From Phytophthora sp. 'mugwort' (lineage: Eukaryota; Oomycota; Peronosporomycetes; Peronosporales; Peronosporaceae): a stretch of DNA of 64,000 bases. The notes under the pieces are model-generated. The model ran no database searches. It was given only the letters and a program-made list of their open reading frames with translations, and had not been told where the DNA came from. The position numbers and the translations under genes are program-made. The DNA lies in assembly GCA_033558025.1 (NCBI GenBank), contig JAUCEF010000009.1, positions 1,736,001 through 1,800,000 of the forward strand, read 5' to 3'. Of this stretch, positions 53,180 through 63,857 are shown piece after piece. How positions within the stretch are numbered: position 1 is the stretch's first letter; each line of letters starts with the position of its first letter.

Positions 53180-54966
53180 TGTTTGGCTTTCGATGCATTC
53201 GAATAGACTTGCCATTCTCCACAGGGATCAGTTTGCCATTCGGCAATCCTTGTGCCATATATCCCAGCAAGTCGTTGCAACCCAGCGGACATTGCGCCGC
53301 GCTCGCATACAGAGAAAAAATGGTCCCATCCTGTTGCAGGTTTTGCACGACTACGTTGTTATGGATGCGCGCTGATTTTTGACTCGCAGGACAGAGTAAA
53401 CTTTGCATGAGAGCTGACGTCGCTCGGCCTGCATTCCTTCGTTGCGTCATTCACCACTCTGGCGCGCCATGTGCTCTGACTGATGGCCTGATAGGTTGAA
53501 CGGGCTGCCTTCGTACATGTCCGTAGTCTGCAGCTGGCAATGCTAAAGATGAAGTTTTATCATGTACTTGGCGTGTGTCAGCGGCCGAGACTCTTTTTAT
53601 TGTGGTAGGCTTTATAGACGATTTTAGCCAATGACGATGGCCGAACCGATCAACGCCAGCTAGTGACTTGTAGTAGTTTTCGAAGCGGAGTTCACGCTGC
53701 AGCGATTAGCGCTCCATGCGCAACTGTTCATGAACGTCCGCGCCCCATGAAGGCGTCGTGTCTTTTATCACTCGAGGGCACGGTACCTCCACCTGCTCGG
53801 CGCCTTCCTGACACACCACACGTCCGATTTCAGCGTTGCCGCCCATGCATAAGAAATGAACGGAGTCCTTCCATCATGTTCGGCACAAATTTTGTCGTAG
53901 CGATCTTGAACGACCCTCGATGAATTGTCTCTTTTTCTTCCCATTCACTTGCTTGCAGCAACCCAGACAGTTCGTCGTGATATTCCCAACACAATGGAAC
54001 ACATCAGCAACAACTGGATACGTAACACCACTGAAGTGTAGAAACGATCGATTACAACCACCTCCATTACTTGCTTTCTGGCGTCCGACCCGAGCACCCC
54101 TAACAAGTTTCGTACCACTGGAGATGGTCCTGACTTCATATCTGGCTCATGCGCGTCGCTTGCATGCTGCTTGTTGCCGCAATAGACCTTAAACCTGTTG
54201 ATATGCATCATGAACAAAAACACTAGTTACTGAATAAGTTGCATACTGATGAATATCATATTGTTACGGCCAAAGCAAAACCTTGCAGGATGCAGTACTC
54301 ATCAGAAATATTGTACAACATAGAGCGTTTCGTGTCCCAGTAGTTGGATCTGTCCTTCATGTACGCATGCGTCATATTGAGCGAAGAACGGTATGTTAAC
54401 ACAGCTTCATCTAAGGACAGGCGTACAGGGCACACATACCCCTGAGCAAAGATGCGCTATAAAACCTAGATAACCTTCCTGATCTTCCTCGCACGGTCTG
54501 TTTAAGGGCGTGGGTCTCTGTTTGAGTTGAAGTGAAGATATCTCCATGAATCGACCACGTGCTGGAACCGAGCCAAAACAACGACGAGGGATGGCACCGA
54601 CGTCGGTCGTCTTCCAGCAAATGGACAACTTCTCGCGGTTGGCGTATTCGTTTTTGCCGTCAATAATCCGATTAATTGACAGATCTCATTGCGGCATAAT
54701 CGTCTTCATCATCCCCATCTCGTGCTGGATATCCTTGCAGGATATCGCTGGCTTTCGCCGTCGCTTCTTCCGATAGCGTGGGTACGCTCCGCCCACTCGC
54801 TGGGGCAACATCTTGCGGTGGCATTTATTTGAACGTGCAGCGATATGCTGCCACAACACCGCTGGAATCATATTGAAGAACAGTAAAATGGTAGAATCAC
54901 CGTGCCGCAGCGCTTCCGCGGTAGGTCTCGAGTAACCTTGCCGCAGGTTACTACCGGTGTCAGAGA

Positions 54967-55027
54967 CATGTCGGCTTCAGCAGGCTCGTCAACAGTATCT
55001 AGTACCCATTCAAATCATCGTCAGAGC
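54967..55027. repeat. 61-bp direct repeat, copy 1
   Basis: It matches 55220-55280: both contain CTCAG/CTTCAGC.GG, AACA.TATCTAGTACCCA and TTCAAATCATCGTCAGAGC. It lies in the acidic N-terminal part of the piggyBac remnant, so a duplication inside that gene is likely. Confidence 0.75.
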
Positions 55028-55072
55028 ATATAACGTTCCCATTCAAACTTGTGAATGGGAACATTATATGCT
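55025..55072. repeat. 21-bp inverted repeat
   Basis: AGCATATAACGTTCCCATTCA (one base over the arm core) pairs with its reverse complement at 55052-55072 with one mismatch and a 6 bp loop. It begins exactly where the first 61-bp direct repeat ends. Confidence 0.75.
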
Positions 55073-55219
55073 CGTAGATGTCGGGTTCTTGGCCATCTTC
55101 CCAACCAGAAGCCGACATGTCTCTCAAGGCAGTATTCTTCAGATTTCCGGCAAGCACTTCATCTTCTCCTCCGAAGTCGTCCAAAACGTTCTCCGCAAAG
55201 TTACTTCTGCGGCGGTCTC

Positions 55220-55280
55220 CATCTCAGTTTCAGCGGGTTCATCAACAATATCTAGTACCCATTCAAATCATCGTCAGAGC
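55220..55280. repeat. 61-bp direct repeat, copy 2
   Basis: The second copy lies 253 bp from the first. This copy is not followed by the inverted repeat, so the hairpin arose after, or caused, the duplication. Confidence 0.75.
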
Positions 55281-55850
55281 CATATTCATTAATCTCGACA
55301 TCATCCTTCTCAGTTTATGACCAAATCGACGACTCCGAACTGCTGAAAGTTGTCGCTTACTTCCACAACATTCAAAGCATCACTGTTGTCTGCCAAAAGC
55401 TTGTTCCCTCGTGCGGTCATCTCATCTTCATCTTCTTCGTCGACAAACGACCATCACAACAGAAGTTACTATACAGAATATCACTCATCTATAATGCAGC
55501 CCAATGTTCAGCTCAATATGCAGTCCAACATGCAACAGCAATATGCAGCATATTATTCAGCATTGCAAACAACATACCGTTTTCAGGATTGCTTTGTGTG
55601 TACGCAGTTTTCATGGACTCGTTTCCAGGAATCTCTGTTCTTCGATGCTGTCTCGTCGAAAGCGGACTCCATATCCGAGTCTTGGACATTGGAAGGTGTT
55701 GCCAGTAGTGTCTCCGGCGAGAATGCAGATGACGAGGAGGCGTACTAGCCATCGGGCTTGCGCTTCGAACGAGCGAGCGCCGTGTCGTTCTCTCCGTTTT
55801 CACGGCGTGCGAATGGAGGCGCTGGGTTCTCGAGCCATGGCACTAGCTTG

Positions 55851-56494
55851 AATCACGGGTGCTTGAGTCACTCGTGCTTGATGTGCAGTAGCTTGCGTTG
55901 CAGGAACTTGCGATGCTGCGACTGGGTGCCGCAGCTTGGGCTCGAGCTTCTGCCAGGATATCCGACGCTAGTTTGACGTCCGACTTCAGCAGCAGCAGCA
56001 AGCTGCGCGTCACCAGAATCAACAAAACAAGGCGCGCGTGCAGCAGAAGTGCGAGAATTACTGCGTAACACTGGCATAACAAATTAATACATATGATAAG
56101 ATCAATAAATGTGTATATGGTCCAAACTTGCAGTTCGCATAGTACCCCAAAACAGGCGAGGAGGCTGTTTGTAAGAACGAATCACAACCGTTCAACTCGC
56201 ATGTCCACTTGGACGTACATACTTGTAGCGGTTGTCCAGGCTACGTCCTGGCGGCATCTCACGCGTCCATATTAAATTATCGGTATTAAACCTGTATTGA
56301 AAAAATCTGGGCGGTAAAGGTGGCGATCACATGTTCAGCTGCCCGCTCTCAAGATATGTGCTGCAGGAAATGGTAGATACGCCGGTAAACGGTATGGGCG
56401 GCGGGGTAGCTGGAAGAGAGTACGTTTAGGTGGGAAGCTGGTAAACTAATCCTCACTTCTTCTTTCACATACAATCCTCAAAAGCTAACAGGTT
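55851..56494. other. No gene recognised
   Basis: Spacer between the piggyBac and copia remnants. A copia 5' LTR would be expected at its end, but no pair of LTRs could be identified. Confidence 0.35.
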
Positions 56495-59035
56495 ATGAGC
56501 CCAACAGCGAACGCCATCACCGCGGACGAAAGCCGCGAGAAGGCACCGAACAGAAAAGGCCGCGAAACGGCCGCCTGCCGTGACGAAAAGGAGGAAGTCA
56601 GAGAGATCAACCTAAGGATACGCAGGACAAGATCTCGGACATGCTCATGGGTCTCACAGTGCGTTTGGAACCCATGGGTCGTCGCAGGAGCGACGCAAAG
56701 AGAACGATTAGAAAGCAAGTATTTCGGGTCGCCTATCGGGTAAGGAGAGCCCACGAGGAGGGAGGCGTTGGGCATGACGCCTCCGCTCATGCAGTCCCCC
56801 GGGGTCAACCGGCTGATTACGTCGGAGTAAAACAGCCGGGTATGCTATACGGCAGCGAACGTCGAGAAGGCGCAGGCTCCACAGCCTGCGCTACCTCAAC
56901 ACTTCGTACCGGGCCTACCACCCGGCGGCCCAACAGCAACACGTTCCAGCACCATTAGCGCAATTCGCGCGGGTCCCAGACACGCGTCAACGGAAAATTG
57001 GGATCATATATTTCGCTGGGAAGGAACTGTACCACGGACTTGGCAGGGGGTTTTGGCCTGGGGAATGAGGTTCGTCAGGCAAGTCCAGTTTGCAGAGCGA
57101 CCCAGCCTCTTCCTGTGGAGTGAAGACGTGAAAGTCAATGTACGCGGCCATCACCTGCAAGGGATGACCGAGCGCTACTACAATCAACTAATCGAGGGTT
57201 GGTGACAGGATAACCCACCCTAGAACACGCTATGCAGCGTCTTTTCCATACGTTTGCGGCCAAGATTACTCCCGCGCAGAGTATAGTTTTTTTACTGCGC
57301 CCAGGAGCACGACGCACAACTGGACAGAGCCCTACCTGTACCTTGTAGCTGTCAGCGAAGCGTGTGGAGGCACCGACAACCTTGTACCCCACAACGTCGT
57401 CCACTATGCGGATCCTGCGATGCGAGTGTCCATGCTACCTCGCCTGAACCTCGCACGTACAGATTATCTGTGACAAGCCAAAGAACTGGCTCACTTTGCC
57501 CAGTCCACGGAAATAAACTTATGGGCCACCACCTCGGCGGCGACGTCGTAAACGCCGTGACAACCGAGCGACAAAACGAGAAAGCGCTACAAGTGCGGTA
57601 AGAAAGGGAACATAAAGTCGGCGCGCCCAGACAAGAACGGGCCTGCTCAGTCGAAGGGCGCGAGCTTCGCTCTCGTGGTCAGGAGCACAAACGTCGAGGA
57701 AGGTGTCGGGATTCTTGATAGTGGATCCAGCCGACACTTGGTGAATGACTTAAACATGCTGGAACTGTGATGAGTAAACCAGTACAAGTACGTCTGCTGG
57801 ACGTCTACTACGCCGAGAACCTCGGGAGGAATAATATCCTACGGGATGCTCGAAGCCAAGGGTTTTGGAACTGCGTATCGAGGCGACATCGCGTGATCGC
57901 TGGACTCAATGGAGGACCGGTAGTACTCGACGTCGAGGTGTCGAACCACGTGCACATTGTACGCGCGCAAGGAAACTCCCGCCAGGAAAGCACATTCGAC
58001 GTGTTAATGTCTTTACTAGCTCAAAATGAAGCGGAAGTCGGGCAGGATGTGCAGTGAGGCTCGCTTATGCGTTTTCGCAGGAGGCTTGCACATATTAATT
58101 ACGACATTATTATCCGAATGGCGAAGGATTCATCTTCTGGAATAGTACTTACCGACCAAATACGAGCCAACTGCTTAGACTACAGACAGGTAAAGCAAAG
58201 AAGAATCGCTCAGTCGAAAAGATAAGGGCAGCAAAATATCTATCGATGTGATAAGCAGAGTCATCTGCTCCGACCTGAAGGGGCCGAAGATTCCCAAGGA
58301 ACGACTCGGAAATCGCTATATGGTCAATGTTATGGACCATCGCACGAACTTTCGCCGCGTGTTCTTGGCGAAGACCAAGGACATAGCTGCACAAATATTC
58401 AATCACTTCATGGCTTCCTTCGAGAGAGAATTTAACTGCCGTTTCCATGTCTTGTGGACTGAAGGAGGCGGGGAATATCAAAATCTGGACCTATTCTCCA
58501 AACAAACCGGTATCCTGCGCCAGATCAGCGAGCCGCGGAACTAGGCCAGCAATGGAAAGGCGAAGCGGATGCACCGCACCATTACGAACATGATGCGGAG
58601 CATGATATTTGCTTGTGGTCTGCCTATCAGTTTCTGGGGAGGTGCGACTGAATACGCTCCATACATTCTTATCAGAACTCCCAGCAAGGCCAACGACGGA
58701 AGAAAGGTGCCATTACAGCGCCTCACAGAAAGCACGTCAGTATTGTGTGATTATGGTGTTTTTTTGGGGTCGCCGTGTAGCGTCCACCGGGCTGCAAAAA
58801 CAAATCCCTGGGTGAACGAGGAAAACCTGGGTAAACTATCGGAAAAAGCGATGGAATTATGGGTTATCTCCCTGAGGACAAGGTGGTCATTGTGAATCAG
58901 CACGTTAGAAACGTAAAAACGCTTACGGACGAGCAGAACGAACAATTACGCCGCGTACACTTCACTGAGTCGGAGGGAGACGTCAACGGACGCAGGCGGC
59001 TTGGGACAAGAAGGGTCTCAAACGAACCCAAAAGG
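56495..59035 (+). mobile_element. Ty1/copia retrotransposon fragment (gag, protease, integrase)
   Basis: The order of domains is copia-type. A gag piece (DKISDMLMGLTVRLE) comes first. A zinc-knuckle remnant YKCGKKGNIKSARPDKNG leads into the protease start ILDSGSSRHLVNDLNMLE. VYYAENLGRN and VIAGLNGGPVVLDVEVSNHV belong to the GAG-pre-integrase. The integrase core VICSDLKGPKIPKERLGNRY follows, then HVLWTEGGGEYQNLDLFSKQ with the catalytic region, and MIFACGLPISFWGGATEYA. Stops and shifts occur throughout (for example near 58253 and 58544). The sequence is cut at about 59035, before any reverse transcriptase, next to an 18-bp hairpin. The element is therefore truncated as well as mutated. Confidence 0.75.
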
Positions 59036-59039
59036 TAAG

Positions 59040-59081
59040 AAGAAGGGCGCTATTTTTTTATATAAAAATAGCACCCTTCTT
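59040..59081. repeat. 18-bp inverted repeat at the copia truncation point
   Basis: AAGAAGGGCGCTATTTTT and its reverse complement (one mismatch) surround a 6 bp A/T loop. An AT dinucleotide run (about 59093-59107) follows. Confidence 0.85.
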
Positions 59082-59107
59082 AAAAAAAGAAACTATATAT
59101 ATATATT

Positions 59108-59849
59108 TTACGAAATTTTATATTTGGTCGGAGGAGCATATGAACACGTGATGACCACCGTACTCGATCGAGAGCACGGGAAGAGAGCCAGACAGCGCGC
59201 TTATAAACGTCTCCTACGTGCGAGTAATCTCGTTTCGCGCGCAGTCCATTGCAAACTAGCGTAACAGTTCATTGGTGTCGGCGCCAATGACACAACACTA
59301 TCGTGACAATCTAGATGAGTTTTCCACAAAACGGAATGGGAATCCGAGTAGTTCTGCTCGGCGGTGAAAACCCACAGTTCCGTTCCAGTTGTTTATCTAG
59401 TGTTCATTGGTACTGGGGCGGCTCGGCTTCTCGGGCCGCTCTTGACTTGGTGAGCAAAGTCTCAAAGCGTGCACTTTGAGCCGCTAGTTGCTCGTTGAAA
59501 TGGGCCTATACAAAAATTGCAGCATTTCGACCAGATGTTGGGACGTAGCAGGCTGATCCATGACTAGGCTGATCCCTGACTTGCACGACGGCTGGCATGA
59601 CACCGGATGAAGCTTGGACGACTCGACGGCCTTGAGAAAGTCTACTATGTGACGGAACTTGGTGACACGAGGGTAAGAAGCAAAATGACCATGTAGTTAG
59701 CTTAGGTTGTCTGTCGGCTTGCTGTCGTCGGCTACTCGAGCTCGCTGTCGCAGCTCAACTGCAATATTTCATTAGAAATCCAGCTTACAGATACTATTAT
59801 ATTCTAAGCTATCTGATTGGTTAATCTTTCTTGATAAATCAAATTGTCG
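59108..59849. other. No gene recognised
   Basis: No coding motif is seen. It contains a short direct repeat AGGCTGATCC.TGACT near 59550-59580. Confidence 0.35.
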
Positions 59850-60347
59850 ACGTCGATACGTCACAATAACGCTTCTCAGTGTTCGTGACATCTTTGATGC
59901 TCTCGTGGTGAAGTATCGTGTCGTCGCTCTGTACCTTGCTCCTGACGCTGCTACACTGAAGGGCCCCGTTTTCGAAGAGGCATACGTGCTAGAGCTGCCA
60001 GGAAGGAGCGGCGAACTAACCGAGCACCATCGACTTGTGCTTCACCCGTTCGATACGACAGCATCTGTCGACTCAAGTTGGCAAAGCACAAATACTGGAC
60101 GCCTAGAGAGCTTCGCGGATCAAGTTCTATCTGCGCGGATGAAGCAGCGTACGGCGTTGACGACGCTCGGAGGGCACGCTACATCCTTCCGACGTTGAAA
60201 CCGTGAACATCTTATCAGCGTGACGAAGCACACTACCGCAACTACGCTGCCCATGCATGTCCTGTTTATCAAGCTCTACAGGCGCTTTTGGAGCGCGACC
60301 ACGATCGCCAAGAGTATGAATTTCACGTGACAGTCCGATTCAGTTGA
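59850..60347 (+). pseudogene. Fragment of an uncharacterised oomycete protein, frameshifted
   Basis: An open frame without ATG reads LLSVRDIFDALVVKYRVVAL, then FEEAYVLELPGRSGELTEHH, then VDSSWQSTNTGRLESFADQV and GGHATSFRR before a stop. After a shift near 60195 it continues QRDEAHYRNYAAHACPVYQA and LLERDHDRQEYEFHVTVRFS with a stop at 60345-60347. The continuous pattern on both sides of the shift shows it was one coding sequence. I have the impression of a repeated oomycete-specific family, but I cannot name a domain or function. Confidence 0.5.
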
Positions 60348-60646
60348 TATAAAGCAGAAGGGTCCTTCAATACAGTTTCGTTGCCCCAAGAATTTACTTA
60401 TCTTGTAGTACGATAACGTACTTCTCCTTTCGGACTAGTACTGTTATGTTATTACCGGAAGACCTGGTGGAACAATATTGAGAAGCCGCTTCACATGATG
60501 AATCTCATTAAAGAAGTATGAGAGCAAGACTGGTGAAGATTTTTTTTTTTTTGCCTTCAGTTAGATCACCTAAACGCTGCTCTAATAAATAGTATGACCA
60601 CTACCCGAAACCTAATGTAACTTTCTGCAAACATTAGGGAATTAAA

Positions 60647-60658
60647 TTTGGCGGGAAA
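60647..60658. promoter_or_regulatory. E2F/DP-type site
   Basis: TTTGGCGGGAAA is a perfect match to the E2F consensus TTTSSCGS and its mirror. It ends ten bases before the ATG of the RING-finger gene. Confidence 0.4.
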
Positions 60659-60668
60659 GGTTATTCCG

Positions 60669-63442
60669 ATGTCTTCGCCCCAAGGTGAAAACGACGTGGT
60701 GGACGTGACGATGGAGGGCGAGCACAGCCAGGAAGAAGAAGAGACCGGCGAACTGGCTGCAGGCGAAGAAGAGCACAAACAGGAGGAGAACGAGGACGAT
60801 GATGTACAGTTCGTGGGCAGTGAAGAGGCATCCATTGGCCAGGAAGACACAAAGCAGGAAGACGACGTGGAGATTCTTGAGAGTGTCACCAGTCGGTCCA
60901 CGAGTGCAGAGCAGTCGAGAGCCAAGACTGATGCAATTATGGCAGCCAAAGGATTCGTGACGCCGGCCACTCTGGAGGCAGAGCTCCAGTGCATCATCTG
61001 CCAGTACGCCATGTTCAAGGTGAGGAGGTTAAAGGAGGTCTTCTTGATGGAACAACACTAACGTTTGAACTCTTGTCACCCTTATCTCGTATTATGCTGT
61101 AGCCAGTGTCAGCGATTTGCGGCCACTCATTCTGGTGCGTTGTTGCATTGATCGCGTTCCAGGCTCTGTCAAGCTTTCTGACACTTGTTCTTGTAGTCGC
61201 GTGTGTCTTATGGACTCCATCTTGACGCGCTCGATCGAGGAAGCGGAATGCCCCATCTGTAGGGTTGACATCTTGCAGCCATTCTCAGCAAAAACGTCGC
61301 TGGCATCTGTGTTCTACGTCAACGTTACACTGTGGAATCTCGTCCAAGTGAGTGCTTACTGATGATATACAAACTGGAATTAGCTGGTAGCGTTGACTGA
61401 CTACGATTGTGTTGTACTTTAGTTGCTTATTCCGTCAGTTGTTAAGCGAATCGCAACGCAGCAAGACGAAGAAGCACAAGAATACAAGCAAAAGCTTGAT
61501 CAACTGGATGCCAAGTGGAAGATAATTACTCTTAGTGAGCGAGCAGCGAGCTACCATGCAGATCATGATGAGGAAGAAAGGGGGTCGCTGGCCCGATGGG
61601 AGGAGGATCATGAAGGGCACGAGGAATACCCCGTGCTGAAATTCGAGGATACCCAGGATGGCAATCTGCACGTTTCACGAAATATTGTGCTGGACACAAA
61701 CGACGAAAACGAAGATGGCTATGTGAACATGCGCGTTGGTATCGCCATTGTGGAATTTCCCAGTATTTTTGAATTGTACAACGAACATCAAGAGTGCACT
61801 GTAAATGTTATCAAAATGGAAGAAGACGAGGAAATGGTAGATGGGATGCCATTTTTCATGAACGAAAGTGGAGATGACGATGGATTTGTATGCGGCTCAT
61901 ACTACAACGAAATCAGCCTCCGTATATGCGATGAAGCGGTTCGTGCATTTGTTTTTATTCCCAGTGACTTGTTAGTGGAGGAATGGTACTCATTCTTGCT
62001 ATGCTCGACAATTATGTGTAGGGCAACTGCGTCATGGAGAGAACTCGTGGCGCTCAAGGAGGTGTGGTGACTTTCCCAAGCTTGCGTCTTGATGTTCCGG
62101 GTGGTAAGAAAACATTGTTATTTTATGAAATGTTATGGTCCTCTACCTACTAACCAGGCGTGTTGCCATTCCGTTTCAATAAGGTCTGTACACCTTTCGC
62201 TTCTCGGACGACTTGTATGGACTGAAACTCAGCATCACAACTCGTTTGCGTGAGCCACATGAAATTTCGGACACCCCCGTTGCCGACTATGTGAGTCTCG
62301 TCAACGAAGAGGCAAGGGATGCAGGTCGTCGCAATCGAAGCAGAACTCATGATAGTGACAATGAAGACGTCTATGGCGAAGAGGGAAACGAGTCGGACAG
62401 CTCATTCATTGTGGACGATCTAAATGGTGAAGTACATAACGAGGAGCCTGTGGGTTGCTTCTCTGATGATGAGGATGAAGGTGAATGGCAATTTCAGAGT
62501 GACGAAGAAGCAGCTGATGAGGCGAGGGAGCAGCGTCGGGTAAGACGGCAGCAACGTTCCAGACGACGGTCGGAACGTGACGTTCAATTCGTCGGTGAGC
62601 ATGAAGAAGAAGAGGAATTGTCGGGCGAAGAAGAGGAACACGAAGGCTGCGACGGAGACGGTTATATAGATGAACATGAAGCGGATGAGGACGTTGATGA
62701 AGTGCGGCCAGGTCGGCGCAACGTTCGAGTTGTTGAAGAAGCTGCGCTTTCTTCCGATGGAGAGGCTGATCAAGAAGAACATGATGGAGTCGATGCTGTC
62801 AAAGACGAAGGTAAAGAGGAGGAGCAGCACGAAACTCATGAGTTGTCTCGACCTCGTCGGCGAAATACGAACCAAATCGTTGATAGTGAGGATGAAGACG
62901 AGGGCGAAAGCGACGAAGAGGAAAAGGAAAATGATGTCGGTGATGACGCAAATGAGGAGCATAATGAGCAAAAGAGTAACAACAACCAAGAAATTGTCGT
63001 GGAGGACAACGGAGAAGATGAAGATACAATGACTCGAAACTCTGGTCGAAAAGTGACACGCGCGCAATGGTTCCAAGGCGATGAGTCTGATGAAGACACG
63101 CAGCAGCACCCAGACGCTGTGTTCTTTCCGCATGAGGAAGATGAAATCGTTCAACGGAGACCACAAAAACGAGCTCGAACACGAGACCGACAAGTTCGAG
63201 TCATTGACGAGGGCGAGAGTGACGAGGAGCAGGAACAGATGGAGCGCTCGATCGTAGCAGCCAATTCAGAACACGTACATGACGACGAAGACGACGACGA
63301 CGACGATCTATTCCGGCGAGTGCGTCTCTGCGATGAAGAGAGTGATGAACGTCACGAGTATGAAGATGCACTTCCAGACGCGGACTACCCGGACAGAGAC
63401 GAGGAGAACGACTTGCAAGCTGAGCAAGATGACGAATACTAG
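60669..63442 (+). CDS. RING-finger protein with very acidic C-terminal tail (6 exons)
   Basis: Exons are 60669-61019, 61103-61134, 61197-61347, 61423-61887 (or -61938), 62022-62103 and 62184-63442. All introns are GT-AG, and the first three junctions rebuild a C3HC4 RING: Cys108, Cys111, Cys123, His125, Cys128, Cys131, Cys146, Cys149 (CIICQYAMFK, ICGHSFCRVC, CPICRVDI). RING proteins of this form are mainly E3 ubiquitin ligases. Residues 1-100 are acidic. A coiled-coil-like stretch (TQQDEEAQEYKQKLDQLDAK) follows the RING, then a beta-rich part (VVTFPSLRLDVPGGLYTFRF). The last 380 residues are dominated by Glu and Asp with short Arg patches, as in chromatin or histone-binding proteins. The donor of intron 4 is uncertain. 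Total about 780-796 aa. The ATG follows an E2F-like site. Confidence 0.8.
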
Positions 63443-63540
63443 TTTTCCACAGAGTTTTGGAGCGATTTGAATTGAAGTAACACGCGAACCAAGTCCACAA
63501 CACAATATTGATAATACCAGGTAGTAGGATTAAACGGTTC

Positions 63541-63683
63541 TTGCTGCTGTTTAGAGAGCTACAAGACAGCTAAAGGACAAGGGGGATAGGAGCTTGGACG
63601 GTCGACAGGCCGATCTCTTAGACGCGGGAGCATGACGTGCTGGCTCAGGCCATTCACTTTAGCGCAGGTCTGCGACTGAGTTC
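63541..63683. repeat. Left arm of a large inverted repeat (foldback element or MITE)
   Basis: The 143 bp arm is the reverse complement of 63858-64000 with about five differences, mostly transitions. It begins TTGCTGCTGTTTAGAGAGCT. Confidence 0.9.
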
Positions 63684-63857
63684 TATTGACAATATCACTT
63701 CAACCTGGGCACTATAATTCGTACTTAGCATTAACATATTATATCCCGAAGATACTGAAGTGATTGCTGCTATGTTTTATACAATGTCTTGCACCAGCTT
63801 ACACAATCATTTCAGTACGTGTGCCAAAAAATTCCCGCCCCCCGAAACCTGAACCTG

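Larger units (their letters stand above)
53180..55850 (-). pseudogene. piggyBac-like transposase, heavily decayed
   Basis: Minus-strand pieces follow the order of a PGBD/piggyBac transposase. An acidic N-terminus (SNVQDSDMESAFDETASK and, further on, DDFGGEDEVLAGNLKN) comes first. EYANREKLSICWKTTDVGAI follows, then ARKIRKVI, then LSLDEAVLTYRSS with the first catalytic Asp. YCGNKQHASDAHEPDMKSG and VMEVVVIDRFYTSVVL carry the second Asp. DVHEQLRMER and SLQRELRFENYYKSL follow, and the C-terminal Cys/His zinc module survives as CKVYSVLRVKNQRASITT and TTCWDIWHKDCRMA in another frame (53200-53450). More than eight frameshifts or stops make it clearly dead. The end coordinates are approximate. Confidence 0.7.

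Noticed and set aside
53076..53450. 124-codon minus-strand frame starting with ATG
   Set aside because: A different frame of the same bases gives the piggyBac zinc tail (CWDIWHKD), so this frame is a by-product.
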